Positions 6,913-14,527 of a stretch of 64,000 nucleotides of DNA are shown in pieces (within the stretch, counting starts at the first letter, position 1; each line of letters starts with the position of its first letter). Source of the DNA: Candidatus Enterococcus leclercqii (GTDB lineage Bacteria; Bacillota; Bacilli; Lactobacillales; Enterococcaceae). A program made the position numbers and the translations under genes. Under the pieces are notes generated by a model. The model did not search any database. It was not told where the DNA came from and saw only the letters and a list, made by a program, of their open reading frames with translations. The DNA is taken from positions 62,001 through 126,000 of the forward strand of contig NZ_MAEH01000016.1 of the NCBI RefSeq assembly GCF_009933135.1, in the 5' to 3' direction.

Positions 6913-8046
6913 ATGTGGATTGAAAAAAGAGCAAATGGAAAGTACAGGTATTCTGAACGGTACGAAGACCCCTACACCGGTAAGCTCAAACGTGTCAGTA
7001 TCACCTTTGACAATAAGACCAGGCAGACGCAGAAAGACGCTCAGTATGCACTAAACAACAAGATTGCTGACGCGATGAATCAGATTCAACTAAAGAAACC
7101 GAACATCACCCTCAAACAGCTTTATGATGAATGGTATGAGGTCTACAAGCAGCAGGTCGCAGAAGGTACCTACTACCCAACTAAAGATATGCTTAAAGCA
7201 CCGCTGAAGGACATTGGACACGATGCAATTGTAAACAAAATTGATTATGTACTCCTAAATAAGATCCTCGATGGCTATGTCTACGAAAAGGAACTCTCCA
7301 ACTCATATGTCTCCACTATCAAATCAAAACTGAACCAGATGATGAAGTATGCCGTTCGTCAAGGATATATTATAAATAATCCAATAGAAAAGGTAGAAAT
7401 CAATTTCAAGAGAAATACTGGTGGACAGAAGATTAAAGATAAGTTTCTTGAAGATGATGAGTATAAACAGCTAATAGCATATACTGAGAAAGCAAATAGC
7501 CGATATGCCTTACTTTTCCAATGGCTTTATCTCACCGGTATGCGTGCAGGCGAAGGAACTGCACTCCAGAAATCTGACGTTGTTCAGCAAGAGGACGGCG
7601 AATGGATTGCAAAGGTTGACGGAACCATGCTGGCGAAAGGTCGCAAGGTACACGAGATGGCGAAATCCAATATGCCCAAAACAGCTGCTGGTGTACGTGA
7701 CGTCATTCTGTCTTCGAAGGCTGTCGAAATTTATCAAAAACAGTTAGAAATGAATCCAGAGGGTTCTTTCCTGTTTCAGACATCTCACGGTACCCCCTTT
7801 CAGCTGCAGGCCGTCAACTCATTTCTTCGTAATCATAAAGTTCGAATGGGCTTTTCCGAAGATAAACCCCTGAGTTCGCATATCTTTCGCCACACTCACA
7901 TTTCAAAATTAGCTGAAATTGGTGTCCCTATGTATGTGATTCAAGATCGAGTGGGTCACGAGGATAGCAAGATTACACAGCAGATTTATCTCCATGTCAC
8001 GAAGAAAACAAAAGAGAAGCTCGCCACAAATTTAGAACTGCTTTGA
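6913..8046 (+). CDS. int: Phage tyrosine integrase
   Basis: The 377-residue protein has an N-terminal arm-binding domain (MWIEKRANGKYRYSERYEDP), a SAM-like core-binding domain (about 60-160) and a catalytic domain. Visible catalytic residues are the first Arg (TGMRAGE), the HIFRHTHIS box (H-x-x-R), GHEDSKITQQIYLHV with the second His, and the Tyr nucleophile in IYLHVTKKT. The length is usual for integrases of temperate Lactobacillales phages. AGGAGTGG precedes the start. The gene runs toward rplS and sits at the very edge of the prophage, as expected for an integrase next to its attachment site. Confidence 0.92.
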   Translation: MWIEKRANGKYRYSERYEDPYTGKLKRVSITFDNKTRQTQKDAQYALNNKIADAMNQIQLKKPNITLKQLYDEWYEVYKQQVAEGTYYPTKDMLKAPLKDIGHDAIVNKIDYVLLNKILDGYVYEKELSNSYVSTIKSKLNQMMKYAVRQGYIINNPIEKVEINFKRNTGGQKIKDKFLEDDEYKQLIAYTEKANSRYALLFQWLYLTGMRAGEGTALQKSDVVQQEDGEWIAKVDGTMLAKGRKVHEMAKSNMPKTAAGVRDVILSSKAVEIYQKQLEMNPEGSFLFQTSHGTPFQLQAVNSFLRNHKVRMGFSEDKPLSSHIFRHTHISKLAEIGVPMYVIQDRVGHEDSKITQQIYLHVTKKTKEKLATNLELL

Positions 8047-8130
8047 AAGCTTGCCCCCATTCTGCCCCCAGAGCTAATATTTAGAGCTATTTTACACATT
8101 TCCCACAAACAAATATAACAAATAAAAAGA
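8047..8130. other. Prophage-chromosome junction (attachment site region)
   Basis: Phage genes end at 8046 and the host rplS terminator begins at 8132, so the attachment junction should lie in these 84 bases, or just inside the terminator. The core cannot be defined because the other prophage end is outside the window. Confidence 0.5.
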
Positions 8131-8131
8131 A

Positions 8132-8159
8132 AAAGACCACTGATTTAACAGTGGTCTTT
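8132..8159 (-). terminator. rplS terminator
   Basis: Perfect 11-bp arms AAAGACCACTG (8132-8142) and its complement (8149-8159) with a six-base loop. On the minus strand the stem is followed by a T-rich tract. Confidence 0.85.
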
Positions 8160-8179
8160 CGTCATTCATATAACAGATA

Positions 8180-8527
8180 TTAACGACGGATTTCTTTGAT
8201 ACGAGCTGCTTTACCGTGCAATGCGCGCAGGTAGTACAGTTTCGCACGACGAACTTTACCGTAACGTACGACTTCGATTTTTGCAACACGCGGTGTGTGC
8301 AATGGGAAAGTACGTTCAACACCCACACCGTTAGAGATTTTACGAACAGTGTAAGTTTCGCTGATACCAGCGCCGCGGCGTTTGATAACAACACCTTCAA
8401 ACAACTGGATACGTTCACGAGTTCCTTCGACAACCTTTGCGTGAACACGTACAGTGTCCCCTGGGCGGAAAGCCGGGATGTCAGAGCGTAATTGCTCTTG
8501 AGTCAATTCTTGAATCAATGGGTTCAT
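8180..8527 (-). CDS. rplS: 50S ribosomal protein L19
   Basis: The start [20 protein letters not shown] at 8527 with GGAG upstream gives 115 residues, the normal L19 length; the open frame continues upstream to 8662 but that part is leader. Family motifs [20 protein letters not shown] and [15 protein letters not shown] are intact. L19 sits at the 30S-50S interface. It is the last member of the rimM-trmD-rplS set but is here separated from trmD and has its own promoter. Confidence 0.97.
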   Translation of the reverse strand: MNPLIQELTQEQLRSDIPAFRPGDTVRVHAKVVEGTRERIQLFEGVVIKRRGAGISETYTVRKISNGVGVERTFPLHTPRVAKIEVVRYGKVRRAKLYYLRALHGKAARIKEIRR

Positions 8528-8642
8528 TTTGCATTCTCCTAATTTCCAAACATTCATAAGGTCATATACCCCAGCGGAATATCGTAATTGTTGAGCAGTG
8601 CGCTCACCAAAATATGTTACCACACAGATGAGCCCCTGTAAA
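8528..8642 (-). promoter_or_regulatory. rplS promoter and leader
   Basis: On the minus strand TTTACA (8642-8637), a 17-bp spacer and TAACAT (8619-8614) form a promoter, giving a leader of about 80 bases before the rplS ATG. Many Bacillota rplS genes have an autoregulatory L19 leader RNA in this position; the leader here is a candidate, but I did not establish its fold. Confidence 0.6.
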
Positions 8643-8671
8643 GTAAATTTTATAAACGGCATCTGGATGGC

Positions 8672-9981
8672 CTACTTCTCTTCCCCATGACGGATGCGGC
8701 ACAGTCGGCGCTTAAAACTTAGCTGAAAGGCGCCTGCTGCTCCTAAATTTCCAGCAGCAGCTAATAACAAGATAACCTCCAAGCGATTGGGAAGTAACCA
8801 GAGCAACAGGAGCACTAATCCGTTGACACACGCAGTAATTTTTAAAGCCACTTCTTCGCCGCTGAGAGCTTGTAGACTATACTTGTGAACTTCATAAAAT
8901 GGTCGAGTGCTTTCACAAAGAATCACTACACCCAAAACCGAGACAGCCGTCTGGGCAACTTGAGGAATATCTGTTACCAAAGAAATCAGTGACTTTTGCC
9001 AAAACCAACTACAAATAGCCAGAATCCCATAAATTCCAATAATCAGTTGTAGCGTTATTTTTGGTAGTTGCCTAGCTTCATCTAACTCTCGCTTTCCAAT
9101 TTTTTCACCTATAAGAACCAGCAACCCGCTGCAATACATAAACATCGGTGCTAGAAAAATCTCGGTCAATGTTCGGCAAACCTGATAAGCGGCAAATATC
9201 AGACCACCTAACCGGACAAGAGCGGCCGTCAGTAGGACTTGGAACACCGAACCTTCTAGCAATTCTTGTAAAAATAAGATTCCGCTCTTTTTCAACAGGA
9301 ACAGCCATTGCTCTCCTCTGATGCCTCTTAGAGCTGCTAATTCATCTCTCAATAGCCAACCATAATATAGACAAAGTATGGCTTCAGAGGCTAGACCGGC
9401 GCAAGCAATGCCAATATCCGCTCGTTTCCTGTCAATAGTTGGACTGCCAATAGCCAAGTCAAAGCTAGCTGTACACCGCTACTAAAGACTCCAGCACGAA
9501 AAACAGCGCCGGTTTTTTTGACAACTTTCAACTGATTTGATAGTGAAAACACGCACAGCGTCAGCAAAATGTGCCAACTACTAATTCTCATATAGCGGTT
9601 TCCCAGCTCAAGAAGTTCACCATCAAACCGATAGATTCCTTTCAAAATCACACCGCTAAACAGCAGACCTAAGCTGACGAGCAATACGCCTAAGCCCAAA
9701 TTCAATAGCAACAAGGATTTGAACAAAGTTCGGGCAGCTGGCGAATGTTTATCCTCAACTCTTGAAGCATAGATCATATAGGAAACTGTTCCACTACCCA
9801 AAATACCAATCAGAGAATACAAGAGTCCGTCTACCGTCCCAATCACAGCGATGGCATTCGCAGAAATATGACCGGAAACAACTGCGAGCCAAAATTCAAC
9901 AATTAATTGAACAATATTTTTACCTACAAGCGGCAACGAAAAGGTGTTTAGTTCGTTACGCAGATTACGATTTTGATTCAT
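8672..9981 (-). pseudogene. MATE-family multidrug/Na+ antiporter, frameshifted
   Basis: Two overlapping frames together make one MATE-type transporter of about 445 residues. The N-terminal half (start MNQNRNLRNELNTFSLPLVG at 9981) carries about six membrane helices and runs out after ALTWLLAVQLLTGNERILA. The C-terminal half resumes as GIACAGLASEAILCLYYGWL and ends at 8672. Restoring one G in the GGC near 9410-9412 would join them as RILGIACAGL, so a single-base deletion is the simplest explanation. It may be a true pseudogene or a sequencing error. An in-frame upstream ATG at 10107 would add 42 non-conserved residues. MATE proteins export cationic drugs using ion gradients. Confidence 0.72.
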
Positions 9982-10327
9982 TTTCAACAACCCTTCCACT
10001 GAACTGAAAAGATTATTTCTGCGTAAGCAAAAAAAGACCGCTAGCCGCCGTCTCCCAAAAAACTCTGCTTGTCGCACCTTTTCAGGATCAGTTATACAAA
10101 AATTCATCTCAAATAAACCTCCCTTAGAAGCTTATTTTTATCCGTTTGGAAGATGAATTATCGTACAGGCGCTGCCATTTTGGCATCCCGTCCTTTCATG
10201 GTTGTTTCTCCTATAAAAAGCATAGCATGGAAAACAGCTGTTCTCAAGAAAAAGTAAGCGGTCCTGTTTTGGTGTTGTCGTCAGTTCTGCTACACTAAAG
10301 AAAAGACGCACAAAAGGAGTGAGCTTC

Positions 10328-10834
10328 ATGATTATCACTGATAAGTTGCTTCAAGAAGATATTCCCCAGTTTTGGGCTATCGACAAAGCGGTTTGGACTT
10401 GTGACAATACCCCGGCGCTTTTTCAATACGAGGATTTCGACCGCTATGCAGAAGGACTTTGGCGGCAGCAACTTTTGATAGCCAAAGACGAGAGCACCGG
10501 CGAGGTTTTGGGTTCTGTAAGCTATCACCACCCTTCCCCTCTGCCTGGACACAGCCGCCAGTGGGAATTGGGCATCAGCATTGCCCCTAAAGCGCAAGGG
10601 CAAGGCGTTGGTCGTCGCTTAATGAAGGAATTGATTCGCCGGGCCCCCGCAGAAAAAATCGGAAAAATATCATTGAAAGTCTTCACAACGAATCCAGGTG
10701 CCCGTACTTTTTACAAAAAGCTCGGCTTCGTGGACGAAGGTCTCCTGCAAAAAGAATTTTGGCTGGACGGTCGCTGGGTGGACGAATACCTTATGGCTTA
10801 TTACATTGATGACACGCTCTCAGTCGAAACTTAA
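10328..10834 (+). CDS. GNAT-family N-acetyltransferase
   Basis: The 168-residue protein has the GNAT core: motif A ELGISIAPKAQGQGVGRRLM (Q/RxxGxG/A acetyl-CoA loop) and a C-terminal NPGARTFYKKLGFVDEG typical of motif B. ATG at 10328 is preceded by AAAGGAG; a GTG at 10319 lacks a site. A promoter with TTGGTG, a 16-bp spacer and TACACT stands upstream near 10271-10298. Substrate unknown. It is transcribed toward trmD, with a shared terminator in between. Confidence 0.82.
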   Translation: MIITDKLLQEDIPQFWAIDKAVWTCDNTPALFQYEDFDRYAEGLWRQQLLIAKDESTGEVLGSVSYHHPSPLPGHSRQWELGISIAPKAQGQGVGRRLMKELIRRAPAEKIGKISLKVFTTNPGARTFYKKLGFVDEGLLQKEFWLDGRWVDEYLMAYYIDDTLSVET

Positions 10835-10838
10835 AAAA

Positions 10839-10898
10839 ACAACTCAGGCTCCCTGCCGGTCAACTAAGGACCAAGGCGGGTTTCTGAGTTGTCTTTTT
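10839..10898. terminator. Bidirectional terminator between the GNAT gene and trmD
   Basis: Arms ACAACTCAG (10839-10847) and CTGAGTTGT (10884-10892) enclose a loop with further pairing. T tracts follow on both strands (CTTTTT on plus, TTTTTTT on minus), serving both convergent genes. Confidence 0.78.
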
Positions 10899-11655
10899 AG
10901 TTTTCTGTGTCGTTTTCTGCAGCTGTCTCTTTTTTTACTGCTGCTAAGAGTTTCACCATTTCAGGTGTCAGCGGGAATTTTTCCAGCATATCTGGTCGTC
11001 TGGTATAAGTACGTCGAAGAGATTCTTTTAGCCGCCATGTTTCAATTAGCTTGTGATTGCCGTTTAACAAGACTTCCGGTACCGCCATGCCCTTGAACTC
11101 AGCAGGACGAGTATATTGGGGATGCTCCAACAAACCAGTAGAATGAGAATCAGTTTGTGCAGAGGTTTCATTCCCCAAAACTTCTGGTAATAAGCGGACA
11201 GTCGCATCAATCATAACCATCGCCCCCAGCTCGCCACCGGTCAAAACATAGTCTCCCAATGAAACTTCATCGGTCACCAATGTCCGAATGCGCTCGTCAT
11301 AGCCTTCATAATGTCCGCAAATAAATACCAGGTGCTCTTCTTGAGAAAACTCTTCTGCTAGTTCCTGATCGAATTTCTTGCCAGCAGGATCCAACAAGAT
11401 TACCCGCTTTTTGGTATCCGGGGTCTCAGCTTCAATCGCTTTGATATTGTCATAGATAGGCTGCACTTTCAAAAGCATCCCCGCACCGCCGCCATAGGGA
11501 TAATCGTCGACAGTGTGGTGCTTATTGTCAGAGAAATCTCGAAAGTTGGAGACATTGATTTCCAGTAATTCTTTGTCCCGTGCTTTGCCGATGATGGATT
11601 CTCCCATCGGGCCTTCAAACATCCGCGGGAACAGTGTCAATACATCAATCCGCAT
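10897..11655 (-). CDS. trmD: tRNA (guanine-N1)-methyltransferase TrmD
   Basis: 252 residues beginning [20 protein letters not shown]. It has the trefoil-knot SPOUT core ([33 protein letters not shown]) and the conserved [18 protein letters not shown], all TrmD hallmarks. The enzyme methylates G37 of tRNAs with S-adenosylmethionine to prevent +1 frameshifting. The start overlaps the rimM stop by 11 bases, so the two genes are one operon; they are cut off from rplS by the MATE and GNAT genes. Confidence 0.97.
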   Translation of the reverse strand: MRIDVLTLFPRMFEGPMGESIIGKARDKELLEINVSNFRDFSDNKHHTVDDYPYGGGAGMLLKVQPIYDNIKAIEAETPDTKKRVILLDPAGKKFDQELAEEFSQEEHLVFICGHYEGYDERIRTLVTDEVSLGDYVLTGGELGAMVMIDATVRLLPEVLGNETSAQTDSHSTGLLEHPQYTRPAEFKGMAVPEVLLNGNHKLIETWRLKESLRRTYTRRPDMLEKFPLTPEMVKLLAAVKKETAAENDTEN

Positions 11656-12169
11656 CGTCCAACAACCCTTCCGGAATTTCTACTGTCACAACTTCATTTT
11701 CCAAATCGATTTTTTTCACTACAGATTCGATATAAGGAATCAGCGCATCTTTTTGTCCTTTGCGCTGAACGACCCAAACATCATTGGCTCCTGGTGACAA
11801 AATTTCCTTAACCTTGCCAATAACCCTGCCGTCTTCTTCTACTACAGTTAACCCGATGATTTCATGGTAATAAAACTCATTTTCTTCAAGATCCACCAAG
11901 TCTTCCTTCGAGACCTTCAAAATACCATCTCGAAACGGCTCCACATCATTGATATTAGGATAGCCTTCAAAAGTCAACAGATCAAAGTTTTTATGTTTGC
12001 GATGGCCGGCTACTGTCAGTTCTAAAGGTGCTTTATGCTCTCGGAACAACACGAGTGTAGCTCCTTTTTGATAACGCTCTTCAGGAAAATCCGTCTGGGA
12101 AATCACCCGCACTTCGCCACGGATTCCGTGAGTGTTGACGATTTTTCCTACATTTAAATACTCGGTCAC
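11645..12169 (-). CDS. rimM: Ribosome maturation factor RimM, GTG start
   Basis: 174 residues with the RimM N-terminal barrel ([16 protein letters not shown]) and the C-terminal PRC barrel ([39 protein letters not shown]). It assists 30S head assembly by binding S19. The first codon is GTG at 12169, preceded by AGGAGG at eight bases. An extended -10 (TG-n-TAAAAT; minus strand of 12223-12228) upstream indicates its own promoter, as expected since khpA-rpsP lies more than 11 kb away. Confidence 0.95.
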   Translation of the reverse strand: MTEYLNVGKIVNTHGIRGEVRVISQTDFPEERYQKGATLVLFREHKAPLELTVAGHRKHKNFDLLTFEGYPNINDVEPFRDGILKVSKEDLVDLEENEFYYHEIIGLTVVEEDGRVIGKVKEILSPGANDVWVVQRKGQKDALIPYIESVVKKIDLENEVVTVEIPEGLLDDAD

Positions 12170-12248
12170 GATGGACGCCTCCTTAGTTGATTCAACAGAT
12201 CAGCTCTTTTCAGATCCGTTTTATTTTAGCATGTTGGCCGCACCTTGG

Positions 12249-12803
12249 CTACTTGACTTGTGGCAAATAGAGGTCAATTCCTTGCGAGGTGGCTTCGATC
12301 ATGACCGTCTTCGGCGCTTTTCGCAGACGCCACCCCAAATAAAAATCCCCGATACAAGAAGCCCCGTGGGTAATCAGCAGCAATCCCAGCCAAAAATAAA
12401 CACCGAACACTGCCATAAGCACTCCACCAATCATAGATAATAGAACAAACGGTGCCAAAGTAATCCAAATAAACTGCCCTTTCGTGTAGCGACTTTTGGG
12501 ACTAGTCACATGAGAAAAGCCATTTTTGACACCTCGTACCAACTTTTTCCCCGGCGCAAAGGCTTTGAAAAAAAGTGCGTGCACAGCTTCATGAAGCAGC
12601 GTGACTCCCAAGTAGCCGCCGAAAAACAGCAAAGCATCTGTCGCAAAAGCCAAATGCTTGATAGAAACTTGCAAGCGGTCTGTCAGCACCCATGCTGTTG
12701 CCAATAATAGAATAAACAATACCAATGCGCCCCAGTTTAGACGCAGGGCTGTCTTAGAACCTTCCAATAGGTTATATGATTTAAAAAGATACACTGATCT
12801 CAT
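12249..12803 (-). CDS. DUF3267 membrane protein with HExxH-type motif
   Basis: 184 residues with four hydrophobic segments (about 25-45, 55-80, 110-130, 130-150). TLLHEAVHALFFKA provides HEAVH, a zinc-metallopeptidase-like motif at the membrane face typical of the DUF3267 family. A downstream ITHGASCIGDFYLGWRL contains Asp/His residues that could complete a metal site. Proteolytic activity is unproven for this family. An extended -10 (TG-a-TATAAT; minus strand of 12828-12836) lies just upstream. It is alone between rimM and the pilus operon. Confidence 0.78.
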   Translation of the reverse strand: MRSVYLFKSYNLLEGSKTALRLNWGALVLFILLLATAWVLTDRLQVSIKHLAFATDALLFFGGYLGVTLLHEAVHALFFKAFAPGKKLVRGVKNGFSHVTSPKSRYTKGQFIWITLAPFVLLSMIGGVLMAVFGVYFWLGLLLITHGASCIGDFYLGWRLRKAPKTVMIEATSQGIDLYLPQVK

Positions 12804-13084
12804 TCCTGTCTTTAATGAATTGCCGTTATTATATCATATCTTGCAAGTGTAACCGTGCATTTTCTGAAAATCATCAGAATATTGACGAAATTTTAAACCC
12901 CTACTTAAAATTCCTATGACACGAATGATAAGAGCCGCGAATTTCCTGCTTGAGCACCGGCAAAATCGCCTCACCTTCATTCTTCCTCCTCACGCAAAGC
13001 TCCCACACCGGACAGCAAAAAAAACGCCAGATTTTTCCGGAGGCTATGGGTAGCCGACCGCCAAAGGGAGGAGGCTGCCGGCAC
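12804..13084. other. Intergenic region after the pilus operon
   Basis: It holds the DUF3267 promoter at its left end and, at about 13021-13046, a short GC-poor hairpin (CCGGA/TCTGG type) followed on the minus strand by eight Ts, a weak candidate terminator for the sortase gene. No gene is seen. Confidence 0.4.
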
Positions 13085-14368
13085 TCATTGGGAGAGGATA
13101 AATATGGAATAACCCTGATCGGCTTTCACCAATCGGATAGGGCTCGTTTTAAGGGGCGTCAGCGTAAAGCGCTGTGCCTTTGGTTTAGTGATTTTTACTT
13201 TGAAGCGTAGGCTGCTGTCACCGACAGCTTTAATTAGATATCGCCCACCACGCACATCAGCAATTACAAAGCGCCCAGTCTCGTCGGTCACAGCCGCCAA
13301 CTGTTGGCCGTCACGTTGCACTGGAATTTTGCCATTTTTGGAATACAATGCAAATTGCAGTCCGTTGATCGGCTGACCTGCTTCATCTTGAATTAAAAAA
13401 AGCAGCTCGTAGCGACGTCCTTTGATCAATACACCTCGCAACCAACGAGAAAATAGCCAAAGCAACAAGATAACAGTCACGACTGCCCCGCCGAGAATCA
13501 GAATCTGTTTCAGCTTACGATCATTGTCAGACTTGTTCAGTTCTTTTTTCATTTCCGGAACGTAGGGAATTCGATGCCCCCGTACTAACAGGCGATGAGA
13601 ATTGATCATATACGGCGTACATGTCAGCAAGGTAACCAAGTCTTTCCCTGCTTCGATATGCAAATCTTCCGTTTCAGTCGGCTCGATGACCTTCAGCTGA
13701 TCTATTTCATAGGCGTGGGTCTCATTATTGATCTCAATATAGAAATGGTCGCCTTCTTTGAGATTCGGCAGATCAGTAAACAGTTTGGCTTCTGGCAAGC
13801 CTCGATGACCAGAAATCACGCTGTGGGTATCTTTGCCTCCTGTTGGATACGAAGTTCCTTCCAGCAGTGACGTCCCTTTACTTAGAAATAGATCCGTCGT
13901 TTCATCAAAAATCGGCAGCTTGACGTTGATCTTCGGAATGCGAATAATTCCAATCGTATGGGTCTGGTAGTAGTCCGGTGTCGATTCTTCTTTGACCTTC
14001 TTGCGGGCATCAGAAAAAGGATCTGCCCCGGGATTACTGCCTTCTTTGGCCAGTTTTTTATTCTTGGCCTCTTGCTCAGCTTTGACCTTTGCCAATGCTG
14101 CTTCATTTTCCTTGTTGGCCTTGTTTTGATAGTAGGTAATAATCTGCTGATCCAAAATCTCGTTGACCTTGTCACTGACAAATGGATACAACAGAGCAAT
14201 CACTCCAGCAACCAAGATAGCAATCATCAGAATATCGGTGATCAATCGTTTGGTATGTTTGGGTGCTTTATCCTTTTTTTGATTGCGTGTTTGGTTTGGC
14301 GCTTCATTACCGCCATCATTTTGCAGATTTTGCGGCGGTTGTTGCTCCGAGTTTTTTTTTCGTCCCAT
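13085..14368 (-). CDS. srtC: Class C pilus sortase with C-terminal Cna-B-like extension
   Basis: Start MGRKKNSEQQPPQNLQ at 14368, giving 427 residues. N-terminal membrane helix about 45-63; a Lys/Glu-rich linker; the class C lid motif DPF at 116-118; the sortase barrel with catalytic His188 (SGHRG), Cys250 (TLLTC) and Arg259 (NSHRL); a second membrane helix about 289-308. Class C sortases polymerise pilins through isopeptide bonds. Oddly, about 110 residues after the second helix (YELLFLIQDEAGQPINGLQF onward) form a Cna-B/prealbumin-like domain, making it much longer than the usual 280-330 residues. It is the last gene of the pilus operon and corresponds to the ebp-type pilus sortase. Confidence 0.9.
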   Translation of the reverse strand: MGRKKNSEQQPPQNLQNDGGNEAPNQTRNQKKDKAPKHTKRLITDILMIAILVAGVIALLYPFVSDKVNEILDQQIITYYQNKANKENEAALAKVKAEQEAKNKKLAKEGSNPGADPFSDARKKVKEESTPDYYQTHTIGIIRIPKINVKLPIFDETTDLFLSKGTSLLEGTSYPTGGKDTHSVISGHRGLPEAKLFTDLPNLKEGDHFYIEINNETHAYEIDQLKVIEPTETEDLHIEAGKDLVTLLTCTPYMINSHRLLVRGHRIPYVPEMKKELNKSDNDRKLKQILILGGAVVTVILLLWLFSRWLRGVLIKGRRYELLFLIQDEAGQPINGLQFALYSKNGKIPVQRDGQQLAAVTDETGRFVIADVRGGRYLIKAVGDSSLRFKVKITKPKAQRFTLTPLKTSPIRLVKADQGYSIFILSQ

Positions 14369-14401
14369 CTTCTCAACCTTTTCTTTGATTCTATGTAGTA
14401 G

Positions 14402-14446
14402 GAGACGGCGGCAGCTAATCAAGCCGGCCACCGTCTCTGAGCATTT
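14402..14446. terminator. Stem-loop between backbone pilin and sortase genes
   Basis: Arms of 11 bp with one mismatch (GAGACGGCGGC at 14402-14412; GCCACCGTCTC at 14427-14437). On the plus strand a T7 tract follows, making a terminator for antisense transcripts; on the coding strand there is no T tract, so it may instead be an mRNA processing or stability hairpin. Confidence 0.6.
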
Positions 14447-14527
14447 TTTTACTTTTCTATCTCACTATTCTATTGAAACCACTCACTTTAAGCAATTGTT
14501 ACTAACGCTTACTTAAGCATCTTTCAA

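Noticed and set aside
8047-8131. Exact attachment core
   Set aside because: The partner end of the prophage is outside the window, so no core can be defined.
13958-14398. 146-aa plus-strand hydrophobic frame
   Set aside because: Shadow of the charged N-terminal part of the sortase; Lys/Glu codons read as Phe/Leu on the other strand.
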